NCBI RefSeq assembly: GCF_014643535.1 | Contig: NZ_BMJQ01000006.1 | Span: 1 to 64,000 of the forward strand | Length of the DNA: 64,000 nucleotides | From: Aliidongia dinghuensis | Lineage (GTDB): Bacteria; Pseudomonadota; Alphaproteobacteria; ATCC43930; CGMCC-115725 | Direction of reading: 5' to 3' | Shown here: piece by piece, positions 1 to 9,262 of the stretch | How positions within the stretch are numbered: position 1 is the first letter of the stretch | Layout: the number at the start of each line of letters is the position of its first letter | Notes under the pieces: generated by a model | The model's database searches: none | What the model was told of the DNA's origin: nothing | What the model saw: the letters and a program-made list of their open reading frames with translations, nothing else | Translations under genes and position numbers: made by a program

Positions 1-126
1 GCTCCGTCGCGCGTGGAGGCACTGCGCGTCGCGCTCGGGCCCCTCCTATGGACTACCGGGACAACCCGCCATCAGGGGGTCAACATTGGACGCCGATCGG
101 GGGTCAAGATTGCGCGCCGGTTGACA
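1..126. mobile_element. Terminus of an IS21-family insertion sequence (partial)
   Basis: Two spaced copies of a gggggtcaa-n-att unit followed by cgcc/gccg (around 74-97 and 98-120) end in ttgaca at 121-126. Read on the minus strand this is a TGTCAACCGGCGCGC start followed by repeated TTGACCCCC blocks, the layout of IS21-family ends with multiple terminal repeats. The transposase genes istA/istB would lie outside the window to the left. No coding sequence of the element is visible here, so this may be a complete IS cut by the window edge or only a remnant. Confidence 0.55.
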
Positions 127-353
127 CGACGGCATCGATCGTGAGCGTCCGATAGCGGCCTGAACGTCTTCCACTCATCACGCATGTGCGGCCCAAACGA
201 CGCGATGTCGCCCATCGACCCGTGTCCGTCTTCGCAGACTATTCAGCGAAAGCCCCATAGCCGACATACCGACGCGAAGCTAACCTCGCCGGCAGTCCGG
301 GAATGATTTCTTCAGCAGCCTGCTGGGCGGACCACACTCGAAGCCTCTTCCCG

Positions 354-1328
354 TTACAGGGCATGCGCTTCGGGAGGATTCTCGGTTGAGTAAATCCAAA
401 TAGTATTGGGGGATATTCGTAAATTGTATCGCCCTTCAAGGCCAAACTCAAAAAAATCCCCCCAATCGCAAGCGGAACTAATGATTTTATCTTTGCATAT
501 TTTTTGAAGAAACGCCAAGTCGCACCGACTTGACGCAATTAAGTTCTTTAAAAATATTATATTTTCACGCTCCCCTGACGGAGCTATCATTTTCGGGGAG
601 TGATGCACTTTGTCTGCACCTATGGAGATCCAATACGGTGGATCAAGGGTAATTATAACAGCGCCCTTGGTAGGTTCTATGCAAATCAATTTTTTGTCGA
701 TGATATGATCGACCAACTCTGAAAATGAAGACACCCACTTGAAATCACCAACTTCATACCGTTGGCTCTCTTGCTTGACGCGAAACAGTTCCTCAAATCC
801 ATCCGTTAGCTTAAAGGCGAAGTCATATAAATTCGGCGCATCAAAAAGTCCCTCTCTCGAAATTTTTATTCTCTTATGAAGTGCCCCAAGTGTTCTGTCC
901 AGCATTGCCAGTATTTTGCTGCGATCTAACTTATCACCTTCCGGGCGATATGGTGGCATTAGCATGAGGTTAGCTGCTGACGCCCATGGTTCACATCCCT
1001 CGGAAAAACCTGCCGAACAAACTACCATACCAATATAACGCCGGCCTCCGCCATATTGGTTCATAGCTTTTACAACGGAATCCCATTCCTGCACGTCGCC
1101 CGGCGAAGCGCTCTTGGTATATTCTTTGCAGCTAATTAGCAGAGTTATATCCGATATATCGGCGACTATAACATCTACTTCTTTCTTCGGGGGGCCAGAA
1201 AAGGAAGCCAGCGCAGGATGATTTGGTGAGTTTACTACAACTATCTTATTGTGTTCCACTATTGAGTTGGGAACGTGCTTGCGCGTTGCGCTGAATACTT
1301 CTTCTTCAAATACATTCCGGAACTTCAT
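354..1328 (-). CDS. Mrr-like PD-(D/E)XK restriction-endonuclease-fold protein
   Basis: A 324-aa protein with an N-terminal nuclease-like core. EVDVIV at residues 50-55 supplies the acidic residue (Asp52), and LLISCKEY at 63-70 supplies the C-K-E strand seen in Mrr_cat and other PD-(D/E)XK nucleases. It is followed by a helix and by a VVCSAGFSEGCEPWA stretch, matching the usual hydrophobic-strand/GF-x-x-G element of this fold. The C-terminal 200 residues are not recognised and may hold target or partner recognition. The start codon overlaps the stop of the upstream gene (ATGA type), so translation is probably coupled. Base composition is much more AT-rich than the window core, which suggests transfer. 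A role in DNA restriction or phage defence is an inference. Confidence 0.6.
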   Translation of the reverse strand: MKFRNVFEEEVFSATRKHVPNSIVEHNKIVVVNSPNHPALASFSGPPKKEVDVIVADISDITLLISCKEYTKSASPGDVQEWDSVVKAMNQYGGGRRYIGMVVCSAGFSEGCEPWASAANLMLMPPYRPEGDKLDRSKILAMLDRTLGALHKRIKISREGLFDAPNLYDFAFKLTDGFEELFRVKQESQRYEVGDFKWVSSFSELVDHIIDKKLICIEPTKGAVIITLDPPYWISIGADKVHHSPKMIAPSGERENIIFLKNLIASSRCDLAFLQKICKDKIISSACDWGDFFEFGLEGRYNLRISPNTIWIYSTENPPEAHAL

Positions 1329-1708
1329 CGAAATACCTTCTCTCCGGTGGCGAGAATCGATCCGGGAATTAGGTTTTTCGCATATACCTTTCGAAGACCG
1401 GATCCTTCTCGAACAACAAAAATGGCGTCCTCCGTCACGCTGAATACCTTTGCGCCAATTTGCTTTCTAATGGTTTTCTTTCCAAATCTCTTAATTTGAA
1501 GTTCAAGTACTTTATTTAGTTGATACTTCCCTGATTCGAGCGGCTCTGCGGAATATATATTCAAGTCACCTATATATAAAATTGAGCCAATCTCGTCGTT
1601 AACTATAAATCTCCATTCGTCTCCGGCCAAAAGATCGCGCAGTTGATCGGCCTTGACAATCTGGCCCTCCCCATTAACCAATATGATCTGGCTTGGCGGC
1701 ACAGACAT
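1325..1708 (-). CDS. Hypothetical protein, middle gene of nuclease operon
   Basis: A 127-aa protein of unknown function. Its start directly follows the stop of the zinc-ribbon gene (TAAATG) and its end overlaps the nuclease start, so the three genes form one translational unit. The last third (SVTEDAIFVVREGSG then KNLIPGSILATGE) vaguely resembles the end of a Hint/intein-type beta fold, where a pattern like DHP...V...L.PGD occurs, but the catalytic His and Cys are absent. I do not assign a function. Confidence 0.5.
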   Translation of the reverse strand: MSVPPSQIILVNGEGQIVKADQLRDLLAGDEWRFIVNDEIGSILYIGDLNIYSAEPLESGKYQLNKVLELQIKRFGKKTIRKQIGAKVFSVTEDAIFVVREGSGLRKVYAKNLIPGSILATGEKVFR

Positions 1709-2035
1709 TTACCGCTCCGCATTAACAGGAATATTCGCCAAAATCTCCCGACGCCTTTCTTCGGTCAATAGATGAGATGGCGTTGCCTTACTTCCCTGCA
1801 CATCCATGAGCGTTGGCTTTCCATCAGTGCCCAGTCCAATCACGTAACCGGGGTCGCCCTCCAAGCAAAGCGCTTTGATGTGAGCCTCACAAGATGGACA
1901 ATAGACTGATTCTTCTTGCATTGGAGGCAATATCGTGACCGTGCCGCCACAGTTGCACCTAAGCTGAAATGGCTTTCCGCTTTCAAGTGCCTCTCCAGCA
2001 ACAAACGTATATAAATCATACTTTGGAGTACTCAT
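1709..2035 (-). CDS. Small zinc-ribbon protein, first gene of nuclease operon
   Basis: A 108-aa protein. CNCGGT (residues 27-32) and CPSC (about 47-50) give a four-cysteine zinc ribbon, followed by a C-terminal helix rich in Glu and Arg (LLTEERRREILANI). The ATG at 2035 is preferred over an in-frame GTG three codons upstream because GGTGGAAG stands just before it. It leads the three-gene leftward operon with the 127-aa protein and the PD-(D/E)XK nuclease. It may be a nucleic-acid-binding or adaptor subunit; that role is an inference. Confidence 0.5.
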   Translation of the reverse strand: MSTPKYDLYTFVAGEALESGKPFQLRCNCGGTVTILPPMQEESVYCPSCEAHIKALCLEGDPGYVIGLGTDGKPTLMDVQGSKATPSHLLTEERRREILANIPVNAER

Positions 2036-2263
2036 CGCTTCCACCGCTTAGCGCAGAACGAATGTTCGGCGATGATGCCCTATTCCCAACTTGTTTTTAA
2101 ATCGCAAAAAACGCAATGATCTACCCTTAAGAACGCCATCAGCCACGTCCCCGTTTCGCTTCCAGGCCGATTGCTGCGTAGGGCGAACGTCCGGTTCCGA
2201 ATAGCGCGGCTCAGAAGCAGACCGACCACCCCACCCATTACGGCCGCTGAAGCGAAGTCGCGA

Positions 2264-2392
2264 TCACACCCTTTCGACCACGAAGCGTCCACCAGCTCTG
2301 CCCGCGAGGCCGGCTTCGATCTCGCACTGCAGAACCGCGAGCTTCTCGGCTTGCTCACGCTGAGCGTCTTGGCGCGTTCGGCCGCGCGTCAT
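2264..2392 (-). CDS. Small ORF resembling the C-terminal part of a ParD-like antitoxin
   Basis: A 42-aa reading frame preceded by a strong ribosome binding site (GGAGG, 7 bases before ATG). The sequence REQAEKLAVLQCEIEAGL resembles the C-terminal helix of ParD/CC2985-type antitoxins (pattern EAKL..L...I..GL), but the ribbon-helix-helix N-terminus is missing and no ParE toxin follows. It may be a remnant or chance ORF. The surrounding stretch 2045-2462 otherwise shows only weak overlapping ORFs and no recognisable gene. Confidence 0.25.
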   Translation of the reverse strand: MTRGRTRQDAQREQAEKLAVLQCEIEAGLAGRAGGRFVVERV

Positions 2393-2462
2393 GGCGCCGC
2401 CTCCAAGATTGGCGCTACCTGCGCGTTGCCATCGTGCACCCGTCCGCCCGTCGTGGCCCCAG

Positions 2463-3059
2463 CTATCGAGCCCGCCCCTTCCGGCCGCCGACCTGACGGC
2501 ACTGGAGCAGCCCTGGACTCGCCGGACGGAGGAGAGACGACGGATCGCCAGGACGCTCACCGAGCCAGATCGGGCAATCGGCTTTCTCCAGGATGACCGG
2601 CATCCGGTCATGGAATTCCGAGATCATGGCGTTCGCGGCTGTCGTGATGATGCAGTAGGTCCGCGTGATGAGCCCGTTCGGCCAACGGTACGACTCCCAC
2701 AAACCCGCGAAGGCCATGGTCTGCCCATTCGCCCGAGAAATGGCGAACCGCTGCGGCGGCGAGCCGATCGACCGCCTCTGAAAATAGACATCGACCGGAA
2801 CGATCGCCCGGCGCCGCTGAAAGGCGTCGGCGAACATCGGAAGCTCGGCGACGGTTTCGGCGCGGGCGTTTCTCGGGCGCGGCGCCGTGGTCGGGCTGCC
2901 CGTGTTGTGCGGCAGCAGCCCAAATTCGAGTTCGTCGAGATGCCGGGCGCCGGTCTGTGGATGCAGGCGAACGACCCAGCCTTTCCGCTCGTCGCGTGCG
3001 CTCAGCTCCAGCTCAAGATCGCCCTGCGGCTCGTGCAAAGCTCGCGCTGTCACGCCCAT
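2463..3059 (-). CDS. SRAP (YedK/HMCES-like) family protein with degenerate active site
   Basis: A 198-aa protein of the SOS-response-associated peptidase fold that normally shields abasic sites in single-stranded DNA by a Cys2 crosslink. Family landmarks seen are RNARAET (Asn64), AIVPVDVYFQRR (86-97), FAGLWESY and FHDRMPVIL (His150). The essential MCGR start is absent: the ATG at 3059, with GGGAGGG just upstream, gives MGVTARAL. The catalytic Glu of the FYEW-like motif is Gln94. The C-terminus is short compared with active paralogues. Transcription diverges from imuA across a LexA box. An accessory, non-crosslinking role in SOS mutagenesis is an inference. Confidence 0.65.
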   Translation of the reverse strand: MGVTARALHEPQGDLELELSARDERKGWVVRLHPQTGARHLDELEFGLLPHNTGSPTTAPRPRNARAETVAELPMFADAFQRRRAIVPVDVYFQRRSIGSPPQRFAISRANGQTMAFAGLWESYRWPNGLITRTYCIITTAANAMISEFHDRMPVILEKADCPIWLGERPGDPSSLLRPASPGLLQCRQVGGRKGRAR

Positions 3060-3102
3060 GGGACCCTCCCACCGTTGATGTGGATCTTGACTCTTCCATA
3101 TA

Positions 3103-3117
3103 GAACAAAATAGGAAC
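3103..3117. promoter_or_regulatory. LexA (SOS) box, GAAC-N7-GAAC
   Basis: GAAC at 3103-3106 and GAAC at 3114-3117 separated by 7 bases match the alphaproteobacterial LexA site (GTTC-N7-GTTC read on the other strand). The site lies 30 bases before imuA and 44 bases before the divergent SRAP start, so one operator can control both transcripts. Confidence 0.85.
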
Positions 3118-3146
3118 ATTGTCTCCCTGTTTGGGTCGGAGACGGC

Positions 3147-3926
3147 ATGAAGGACGTTCGGCAGCAAGCCCTGCTGGCGGAGCTACGCGCTCGCGTCAGA
3201 GCCCAGGAGATGAACGCACGGCGGGATGGGCCGGTGCCGACGCTCCCATTCGGCGTTCCGGAGCTTGATGCTGTCCTACCGTCCGGCGGGCTGATGTTGG
3301 GCGCAGTTCACGAGGTGCTGAGCGGTGGCCCCGATCTCACGCACGCGACGGCGGCCGTGATCTTCGTCGCCGGCATCCTGGCCCGGACCTGCGGAACGGT
3401 GATTTGGGCCTTCGGCCGACGTGACCTTTTCGCGCCGGCCCTCGCTGGAGTCGGCCTTCACCCCGATCGCGTCATCTACGTCGAGGCCGGCGATAGCAAA
3501 GGTGCACTCCTCGTCATGGAGGAGGCCCTTCGATATGCCGGGCTCGCTGGAGTTGTGGGCGAGATCGAAGGAAAGGTCGATCTCACCGGGAGCCGCCGCC
3601 TGCAGCTCGCGGCTGAAGGCTCCGGCGGCCTCGGCCTCATGATTCGCCGGCCGCGACGTCGCGGCGACGACATTACGGCAGAACCGACGGCCGCTCGGAC
3701 ACGATGGTCGATTTCAGCGATCCCATCACCTCCGGCACTCGAATGGTCACCGGATGTGCCGGGTGTCGGACCTGCACGGTGGCGCCTCGACCTTGTCCGT
3801 TGCCGGGGTGGCGAGCCGAAGAGCTTTATCGTTGGAGCGTGTGATGAGACGGGTCGTCTCGGTCTTCCTGCCGGCCTGGCCGATCGACAGGGTTCGCCGA
3901 ACCAACCGCAGCTTGCCGTCGGCTGA
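3147..3926 (+). CDS. imuA: ImuA, RecA-like SOS mutagenesis protein
   Basis: A 259-aa RecA/SulA-like protein. LPFGVPELDAVLPSGGL (about 33-49), VHEVLSG and VIWAFGRRDLF (about 80-90) are typical of ImuA, as is the C-terminal [15 protein letters not shown]. There is no canonical Walker A motif, as is usual in ImuA. In the family it works with ImuB and DnaE2 in error-prone translesion synthesis after DNA damage. The C-terminal 80 bases overlap imuB, indicating coupling, and the LexA box is immediately upstream. Confidence 0.9.
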   Translation: MKDVRQQALLAELRARVRAQEMNARRDGPVPTLPFGVPELDAVLPSGGLMLGAVHEVLSGGPDLTHATAAVIFVAGILARTCGTVIWAFGRRDLFAPALAGVGLHPDRVIYVEAGDSKGALLVMEEALRYAGLAGVVGEIEGKVDLTGSRRLQLAAEGSGGLGLMIRRPRRRGDDITAEPTAARTRWSISAIPSPPALEWSPDVPGVGPARWRLDLVRCRGGEPKSFIVGACDETGRLGLPAGLADRQGSPNQPQLAVG

Positions 3927-5352
3927 CCGGCCGATCGGTACGGCCCTTCATGACGGTCGCCGTCGCATTGTGGCGGCCGTCAATGGGGCTGCCCAGGCCG
4001 AAGGGCTGAGACCTGGCCTGACGGTGGCGCACGCCCAAATGCTCGTCCCGGAATTCACCGTGATCGACGCAGACCCAACCGCCGATCTGGCCGGCCTGAC
4101 GCGGCTGGCCGTCTGGTGCCAGCAGCATTATGCACCGCTCACGTCTCCCGACCCGCCCGATGGCTTGTGGATCGATGCCACCGGTTGCACGCACCTGTGG
4201 CGTGACGAGCGGGCCATGCTCACCGACCTGCGACAGCGCTTGTGGCAGGCCGGGATCTCCGCACGGGTTGCCATCGCCGACACGCCTGCCGCCGCCCATG
4301 CGATGGCCAGGTTCCAGCTGGAAGCGGAATGCGTCGTGCCTGCCGGCGAAGGGGCCGCCATATGTCTCGGGTTGCCAGTCGCGGCGCTCAGGCTTTCGGC
4401 GGACACCGTCGCTGGACTACGCCGATTGGGCTTCGACACGATCGGCGCGCTCATGCGCGCCCCCAGAGCCCAGATGGCTCTTCGCTTCGGCGACGAGCCC
4501 GTGCGTCGCCTCGATCAGCTGACCGGCCGGCTCTTCGAACCGATCGACCCGATCCTTGCACCGGAGCGCCTACGACGGCGGGCGTCGTTTGTGGAACCGA
4601 TCTCGACGGCGCCCGCGATCGAGACGGCAATCGATCATCTGGTCCGCCAGCTCGCCGACGATCTGCGGCGCAGAGGGCTCGGAGCCTGCGCGCTCGACCT
4701 CGTGGTCGAACGCGTCGATGGCGTTCGGCAGGCTCACCGGGTCGGTCTGGCTCAGCCCTCACGAGACGCATCCCATCTGCGCAAGCTCCTGGTGATGCGG
4801 ATCGAGAAGATCGACCCCGGATTCGGGATCGACGCGATCAGCTTGGCGGTCGCCATGCAGGCGCCCTTGTCGGCGGCTCTATCCGCCTCCCTAGTCGATC
4901 GGGAACTGGCCGGCCGGGATCTCGCACCCTTGATCGACAGTCTCGGCAATCGGTTCGGCGAAGACCGGCTGTTCAGAGCCGCGCTCGTCGAAAGCGACGT
5001 CCCCGAACGGTCCTGGCGAGCGATCCCGTCGCTGTCTCGGCCGACCGGCGTGTCATGGCCGGCCGACCTGCCGCGCCCGGCCCGGCTGCTGACGCCGCCC
5101 GAACTGGTCGAGACGACGGCGTTGCTACCCGACTATCCGCCCGCCTTCTTCGTCTGGCGCCACGATCGACATAAGACGATCCGGGTAGATGGACCCGAGC
5201 GCATTCACGGCGAGTGGTGGCGGTCGGATCGTGAGATTGAAACGGTCCGAGACTATTTCCGGATCGAGGATGAGGCCGGCCAACGTTTCTGGCTGTTCCG
5301 GAGCGGCATCTCGAATGACGCCCGTTGGTTCCTGCACGGGCTGTTCGGCTGA
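3844..5352 (+). CDS. imuB: ImuB, Y-family polymerase-like SOS mutagenesis protein
   Basis: A 502-aa protein with Y-family polymerase organisation but without the catalytic carboxylates of active polymerases; in the family it acts as the hub that links DnaE2 and the beta clamp. The start at ATG 3844 is chosen because [16 protein letters not shown] is the usual ImuB beginning (VFLP-WP). The palm region follows ([16 protein letters not shown]), then a helix-hairpin-like stretch ([17 protein letters not shown]), and a C-terminal part with [20 protein letters not shown]. The stop overlaps the dnaE2 start (TGATG). Confidence 0.92.
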   Translation: MRRVVSVFLPAWPIDRVRRTNRSLPSADRPIGTALHDGRRRIVAAVNGAAQAEGLRPGLTVAHAQMLVPEFTVIDADPTADLAGLTRLAVWCQQHYAPLTSPDPPDGLWIDATGCTHLWRDERAMLTDLRQRLWQAGISARVAIADTPAAAHAMARFQLEAECVVPAGEGAAICLGLPVAALRLSADTVAGLRRLGFDTIGALMRAPRAQMALRFGDEPVRRLDQLTGRLFEPIDPILAPERLRRRASFVEPISTAPAIETAIDHLVRQLADDLRRRGLGACALDLVVERVDGVRQAHRVGLAQPSRDASHLRKLLVMRIEKIDPGFGIDAISLAVAMQAPLSAALSASLVDRELAGRDLAPLIDSLGNRFGEDRLFRAALVESDVPERSWRAIPSLSRPTGVSWPADLPRPARLLTPPELVETTALLPDYPPAFFVWRHDRHKTIRVDGPERIHGEWWRSDREIETVRDYFRIEDEAGQRFWLFRSGISNDARWFLHGLFG

Positions 5353-8300
5353 TGTACGCCGAACTGCAGGCTGCGACGCATTTCAGCTTCCTGCGCGGCG
5401 CGTCCGGCGCGGATGAGCTATTTGCTGCCGCTGCCGTTCTTGGGCTTCCGGCGCTCGGCATCTGCGATCGGAACTCGCTCGCCGGCATGGTGCGGGCATT
5501 CGAAGCGTCACGCACGACCGGCGTCCGACTCGTTGTCGGTTGCCATCTGGATCTGGCCGACGCGCCAGCGATCTTGGTCTACCCGACAGATAGGAGTGCC
5601 TATGGTCGCCTTTGCCGCCTGCTCACGATCGGCAACAAGCGGGCGGGCAAAGGCGCCTGTCACTTGGCCTGGCAGGATCTCGCCGGCTGGTCCGAAGGGC
5701 TGATCGGCATCCTCTTGCCGGGCAAGCCGAACGACACCTTGACGGAGCATCTGGATCGGTTTCGGGCGCTATTCGGCGATCGAGCGCATCTGGCTCTGAC
5801 GTTCCGGCGACGTCCAAACGATGCGATGCGTCTAGAGCGGCTGTCCGCGCTGGCGGCGAAGGCCGGCGTCCAGACGGTCGCGACCGGAGACGTGCTCTAT
5901 CACGCGCCCGAGCGGCGCATGCTGCAACAGGTCATGACCTGCATCCGCGAAGGCTGCACCATCGACCAGGCCGGTTACCGACTCGAACGAACAGCCGATC
6001 GGCATCTGAAGGGGGCCGAGGAAATCGCCCGCTTGTTCAGGCGCTATCCGGCTGCCGTCGAGCGCTCGCTGGAGATCGTCAAGCGCTGCAAATTCAGCCT
6101 CGACGAGCTGCAGTACCAATATCCGGCCGAGGTCGTGATCCCCGGCATGACGGCGCAGCAGGCTCTGGAGCACCTGACCTGGGAAGCCGCACCCGAGCGG
6201 TATCCCGGCGGTGTGCCGACCAAGGTCGAGAACGCCCTGCGTCATGAGTTCAAGCTGATCGGCGAGCTGGGCTACGCGCCGTATTTCCTGACGGTGCACA
6301 GCATCGTCCGGTTCGCCCGTTCGAAGGGCATCCTGTGCCAGGGTCGGGGATCGGCCGCGAACTCGGCCGTCTGCTATGTGCTCGGCATCACCTCGGTCGA
6401 TCCCTCGAAGTCAGATCTCCTGTTCGAGCGCTTCGTCTCGAATGAGCGGCGCGAGCCCCCAGACATCGATGTCGATTTCGAGCACGAGCGCCGGGAAGAG
6501 GTCATCCAGTGGATCTACGAAAACTATGGCCGGCACCGCGCCGCCCTGGTGGCGACGGTCACGCGCTATCGCGCCAAGGGCGCGGTCCGCGAGGTCGGCA
6601 AGGTCATGGGGCTGCCGGAGGACGTCACCGCCGGCCTCGCCGGGCTGGTCTGGGGCTGGAGCGAAGACGGCGTCGGAGAAGCCGAGGCCAAGGAGATGAA
6701 CCTGAACCTCGACGACCGGCGTCTGCGCCTGACGCTGGAGCTGGCGCACGAACTCATCGGCACACCCAGGCACTTGAGCCAGCATCCGGGCGGGTTCGTC
6801 CTCACCGACCATAGGCTCGACGAGCTGGTGCCGATCGAACCGGCGGCGATGGTCGATCGTGCTGTGATCCAATGGAATAAGGACGACATCGACGTCTTGA
6901 AGATGATGAAGGTCGATGTGCTCGGCCTTGGCATGCTCGGCTGCCTGCGACGCTGCTTCGATCTTCTCGAAGAGGAAAAGTCCGTGAAGCTCGACATGGC
7001 ATCGGTGCCGCAGGAAGACGCCGCGACCTATGCCATGTGCCAGCGGGCCGACACGCTCGGCACCTTCCAGATCGAAAGCCGCGCGCAGATGGCGATGCTG
7101 CCGCGCCTGGCGCCGAAGACCTTCTACGATCTCGTCATCCAGGTCGCCATCATCCGCCCTGGGCCGATCCAGGGCGACATGGTGCATCCCTACCTCCGGC
7201 GCCGCGAGGGCAAGGAGCCGGTCGAGTTCCCGCGTCCGGAGTTGGCGGCGGTCCTGGGCAAAACGCTCGGTGTTCCGCTGTTCCAGGAGCAGGCGATGCG
7301 AGTCGCGATCGAATGCGCCGGCTTCTCAGGCTCCGAGGCGGACCAGCTTCGCCGGGCGATGGCGACCTTCAAGTTCACGGGCGGGGTGTCGCATTTCCGG
7401 GAGAAGCTCGTCGCCGGCATGGTCGAGCGCGGCTATGCGGAGGACTTTGCCGAGCGGACGTTCAAGCAGCTCGAAGGCTTCGGCAGCTACGGCTTTCCCG
7501 AGAGCCACGCGGCGTCCTTCGCCTACATCGCGTACATTAGCGCTTGGATGAAATGCCATCATCCGGACGTGTTCTGCGCGGCCCTGCTCAATGCGCAGCC
7601 GATGGGGTTCTACGCGCCGGCCCAGATCGTCCGGGACGCCCGGCAGCACGGCATCGAGGTCCGGCCGATCGACGTCAACTGTTCCCGCTGGGACTGCACG
7701 CTCGAACCCACGGGTGGCCGATATTCGGCCGTCCGCTTGGGACTTCGGATGACCAAAGGCCTAGCCAACAAAGATGGGGCATCCATCGTGGCGGCGCGAG
7801 CCGATCGTCCGTTCGTCTCGATCGATGAGCTGTGGCGCCGTTCGCAGGTCCCTGTGGCGGCGCTTCAGCGTCTTGCGGCGGCAGACGCCTTCTCCTCCCT
7901 CCGGCTCGACCGCCGGCAGGCCGACTGGGCAATCCGCGCCCTTCGAGACGAGCCTCTGCCGCTGTTCGCCGCTGCCGACGAGCGGGCCGGACTGTTGCTT
8001 CGCGAGGTGGTCGAACCCCCGATCGAGCTGACGCCGATGACGGCCGGCGCAGAGGTCGTCGAGGACTACGGTAGTGTCGGCCTCAGCCTGCGGCAGCATC
8101 CGGTCGCGTTCATCCGCGCAGATCTCGATCGAAAGGAAATTCTCCCGGCGATCCGGCTTGCTGAGCAAAAGGATGGGCGGCGCGTCCGAGTCGCAGGCCT
8201 CGTCCTCGTCAGGCAAAAGCCTGCCTCGGCCAAGGGAGTCTTGTTCATCACGATCGAAGACGAGACGGCGATCGCCAACCTGATCGTCTGGCCGACGCTG

Positions 8301-8612
8301 TTCGATCAGCAGCGCCGCATCATCCTGTCGGCGAGCATGCTTGGCGTCCGAGGCCGGGTCCAGCGAGAGGGCCAGGTGATCCATGTTGTCTGCGAGGAAG
8401 TGGAAGACCTGACCCCGCTGCTCCGAAGCGTGGGAGGACGGGATGTCCCGGCGTTCCTGATCACGCATGGGCGCGGCGACCAGCCGACGCATCCCGGTGG
8501 ACCTGATCCCCGAGATGAGCTGGCCCTGGGCGGCCGGAGGGCTCGAGACATGTATAGTCCGGACCTCCGCCTCGGCAGCGGCGTCAAAGTGCCGACACGG
8601 GATTTCAGGTAG
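5352..8612 (+). CDS. dnaE2: DnaE2, error-prone DNA polymerase III alpha subunit
   Basis: A 1086-aa C-family polymerase. The start at 5352 gives [19 protein letters not shown], the usual DnaE2 PHP-domain beginning. The palm carries [14 protein letters not shown] with the catalytic aspartates (about residue 370) and [15 protein letters not shown]. The finger/thumb region includes the [12 protein letters not shown] and RPGPIQG motifs, and the C-terminus has an OB fold ([18 protein letters not shown]). Length fits DnaE2 (about 1,050-1,100) and is shorter than replicative DnaE. Last gene of the LexA-controlled imuA-imuB-dnaE2 operon, which makes mutagenic lesion bypass possible. Confidence 0.95.
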   Translation: MYAELQAATHFSFLRGASGADELFAAAAVLGLPALGICDRNSLAGMVRAFEASRTTGVRLVVGCHLDLADAPAILVYPTDRSAYGRLCRLLTIGNKRAGKGACHLAWQDLAGWSEGLIGILLPGKPNDTLTEHLDRFRALFGDRAHLALTFRRRPNDAMRLERLSALAAKAGVQTVATGDVLYHAPERRMLQQVMTCIREGCTIDQAGYRLERTADRHLKGAEEIARLFRRYPAAVERSLEIVKRCKFSLDELQYQYPAEVVIPGMTAQQALEHLTWEAAPERYPGGVPTKVENALRHEFKLIGELGYAPYFLTVHSIVRFARSKGILCQGRGSAANSAVCYVLGITSVDPSKSDLLFERFVSNERREPPDIDVDFEHERREEVIQWIYENYGRHRAALVATVTRYRAKGAVREVGKVMGLPEDVTAGLAGLVWGWSEDGVGEAEAKEMNLNLDDRRLRLTLELAHELIGTPRHLSQHPGGFVLTDHRLDELVPIEPAAMVDRAVIQWNKDDIDVLKMMKVDVLGLGMLGCLRRCFDLLEEEKSVKLDMASVPQEDAATYAMCQRADTLGTFQIESRAQMAMLPRLAPKTFYDLVIQVAIIRPGPIQGDMVHPYLRRREGKEPVEFPRPELAAVLGKTLGVPLFQEQAMRVAIECAGFSGSEADQLRRAMATFKFTGGVSHFREKLVAGMVERGYAEDFAERTFKQLEGFGSYGFPESHAASFAYIAYISAWMKCHHPDVFCAALLNAQPMGFYAPAQIVRDARQHGIEVRPIDVNCSRWDCTLEPTGGRYSAVRLGLRMTKGLANKDGASIVAARADRPFVSIDELWRRSQVPVAALQRLAAADAFSSLRLDRRQADWAIRALRDEPLPLFAAADERAGLLLREVVEPPIELTPMTAGAEVVEDYGSVGLSLRQHPVAFIRADLDRKEILPAIRLAEQKDGRRVRVAGLVLVRQKPASAKGVLFITIEDETAIANLIVWPTLFDQQRRIILSASMLGVRGRVQREGQVIHVVCEEVEDLTPLLRSVGGRDVPAFLITHGRGDQPTHPGGPDPRDELALGGRRARDMYSPDLRLGSGVKVPTRDFR

Positions 8613-8758
8613 TGGAACTGCGCAAGGTGTCGCCCTGATTACACGTTGCCGTTGGTCGGCGGGCGCCCCTGACGATCGGACCGAAACCGGTCTATATCGG
8701 TGCCCATCTAACCCATGACGTGAGCGCAACGAGGCACTTCAGTAAGCATCCAGTCACA

Positions 8759-9262
8759 TTAGCCGTTATCTGCCGGCGGCTCATCGTCGCTTCTAAGCAG
8801 CACTTCCTCCATTTTTTCAGCAGCATCTGAAATATATTCAGACGCCAGCCTCAGCATCCTCAAGGTGTAATCCAGCCGACCTTTCATCAATCCTGCCTGA
8901 CTGTTTGATTGGGCGGAAAGAAGACGGGCAGCATTGCGCGTATCAAAGCCAATATCTTGAAGCAAGAAAGCAAGGTTATCGAGTGTAAGAAGATGAGAGG
9001 AAAGTTCGGGAGGAGGGTCGTTCCGATCGGACTCACCCTCTCCTGAGGACTTCTGGCCAAATAATTGCCATTCCACAAGCGGTACGAGGACATCATCACC
9101 ATCGTCACGCTGACCAAAGGTGATTACGAGGTTCACGCTCGACGAGCGAATCTGCGTCAAACTCGTTGCGATACCACCAGGCAGGGCTACGTTCTCCTCG
9201 ACCTTCTTGCGCTCAGTCGTTAAACGCTTAGCTGGGCCAGCTGGGCGAGTGGACCGCTTCAA
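8759..9262 (-). CDS. Hypothetical protein, third gene of CN-hydrolase operon
   Basis: A 167-aa protein without a recognised family. It has a basic N-terminus (MKRSTRPAGPAKRL), a central beta-like stretch (TQIRSSSVNLVITFGQ) and a long C-terminal helical region (LLTLDNLAFLLQDIGFDTRNAA then RMLRLASEYISDAAEKMEE). The ATG overlaps the upstream stop by four bases, so it is coupled to the winged-helix gene. Its conservation with the two upstream genes would tell whether the trio is a system. Confidence 0.55.
   Translation of the reverse strand: MKRSTRPAGPAKRLTTERKKVEENVALPGGIATSLTQIRSSSVNLVITFGQRDDGDDVLVPLVEWQLFGQKSSGEGESDRNDPPPELSSHLLTLDNLAFLLQDIGFDTRNAARLLSAQSNSQAGLMKGRLDYTLRMLRLASEYISDAAEKMEEVLLRSDDEPPADNG

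Noticed and set aside
239..538. 99-codon minus-strand frame at the left end
   Set aside because: Overlaps the 3' part of the nuclease gene in another frame, no ribosome site and no recognised domain, although its last 35 residues look somewhat coding.
2080..2358. 92-codon minus-strand frame with a GGVVGLLLSRAIR hydrophobic stretch
   Set aside because: Superficially like a small membrane-anchored protein, but no ribosome site, start or homology support.
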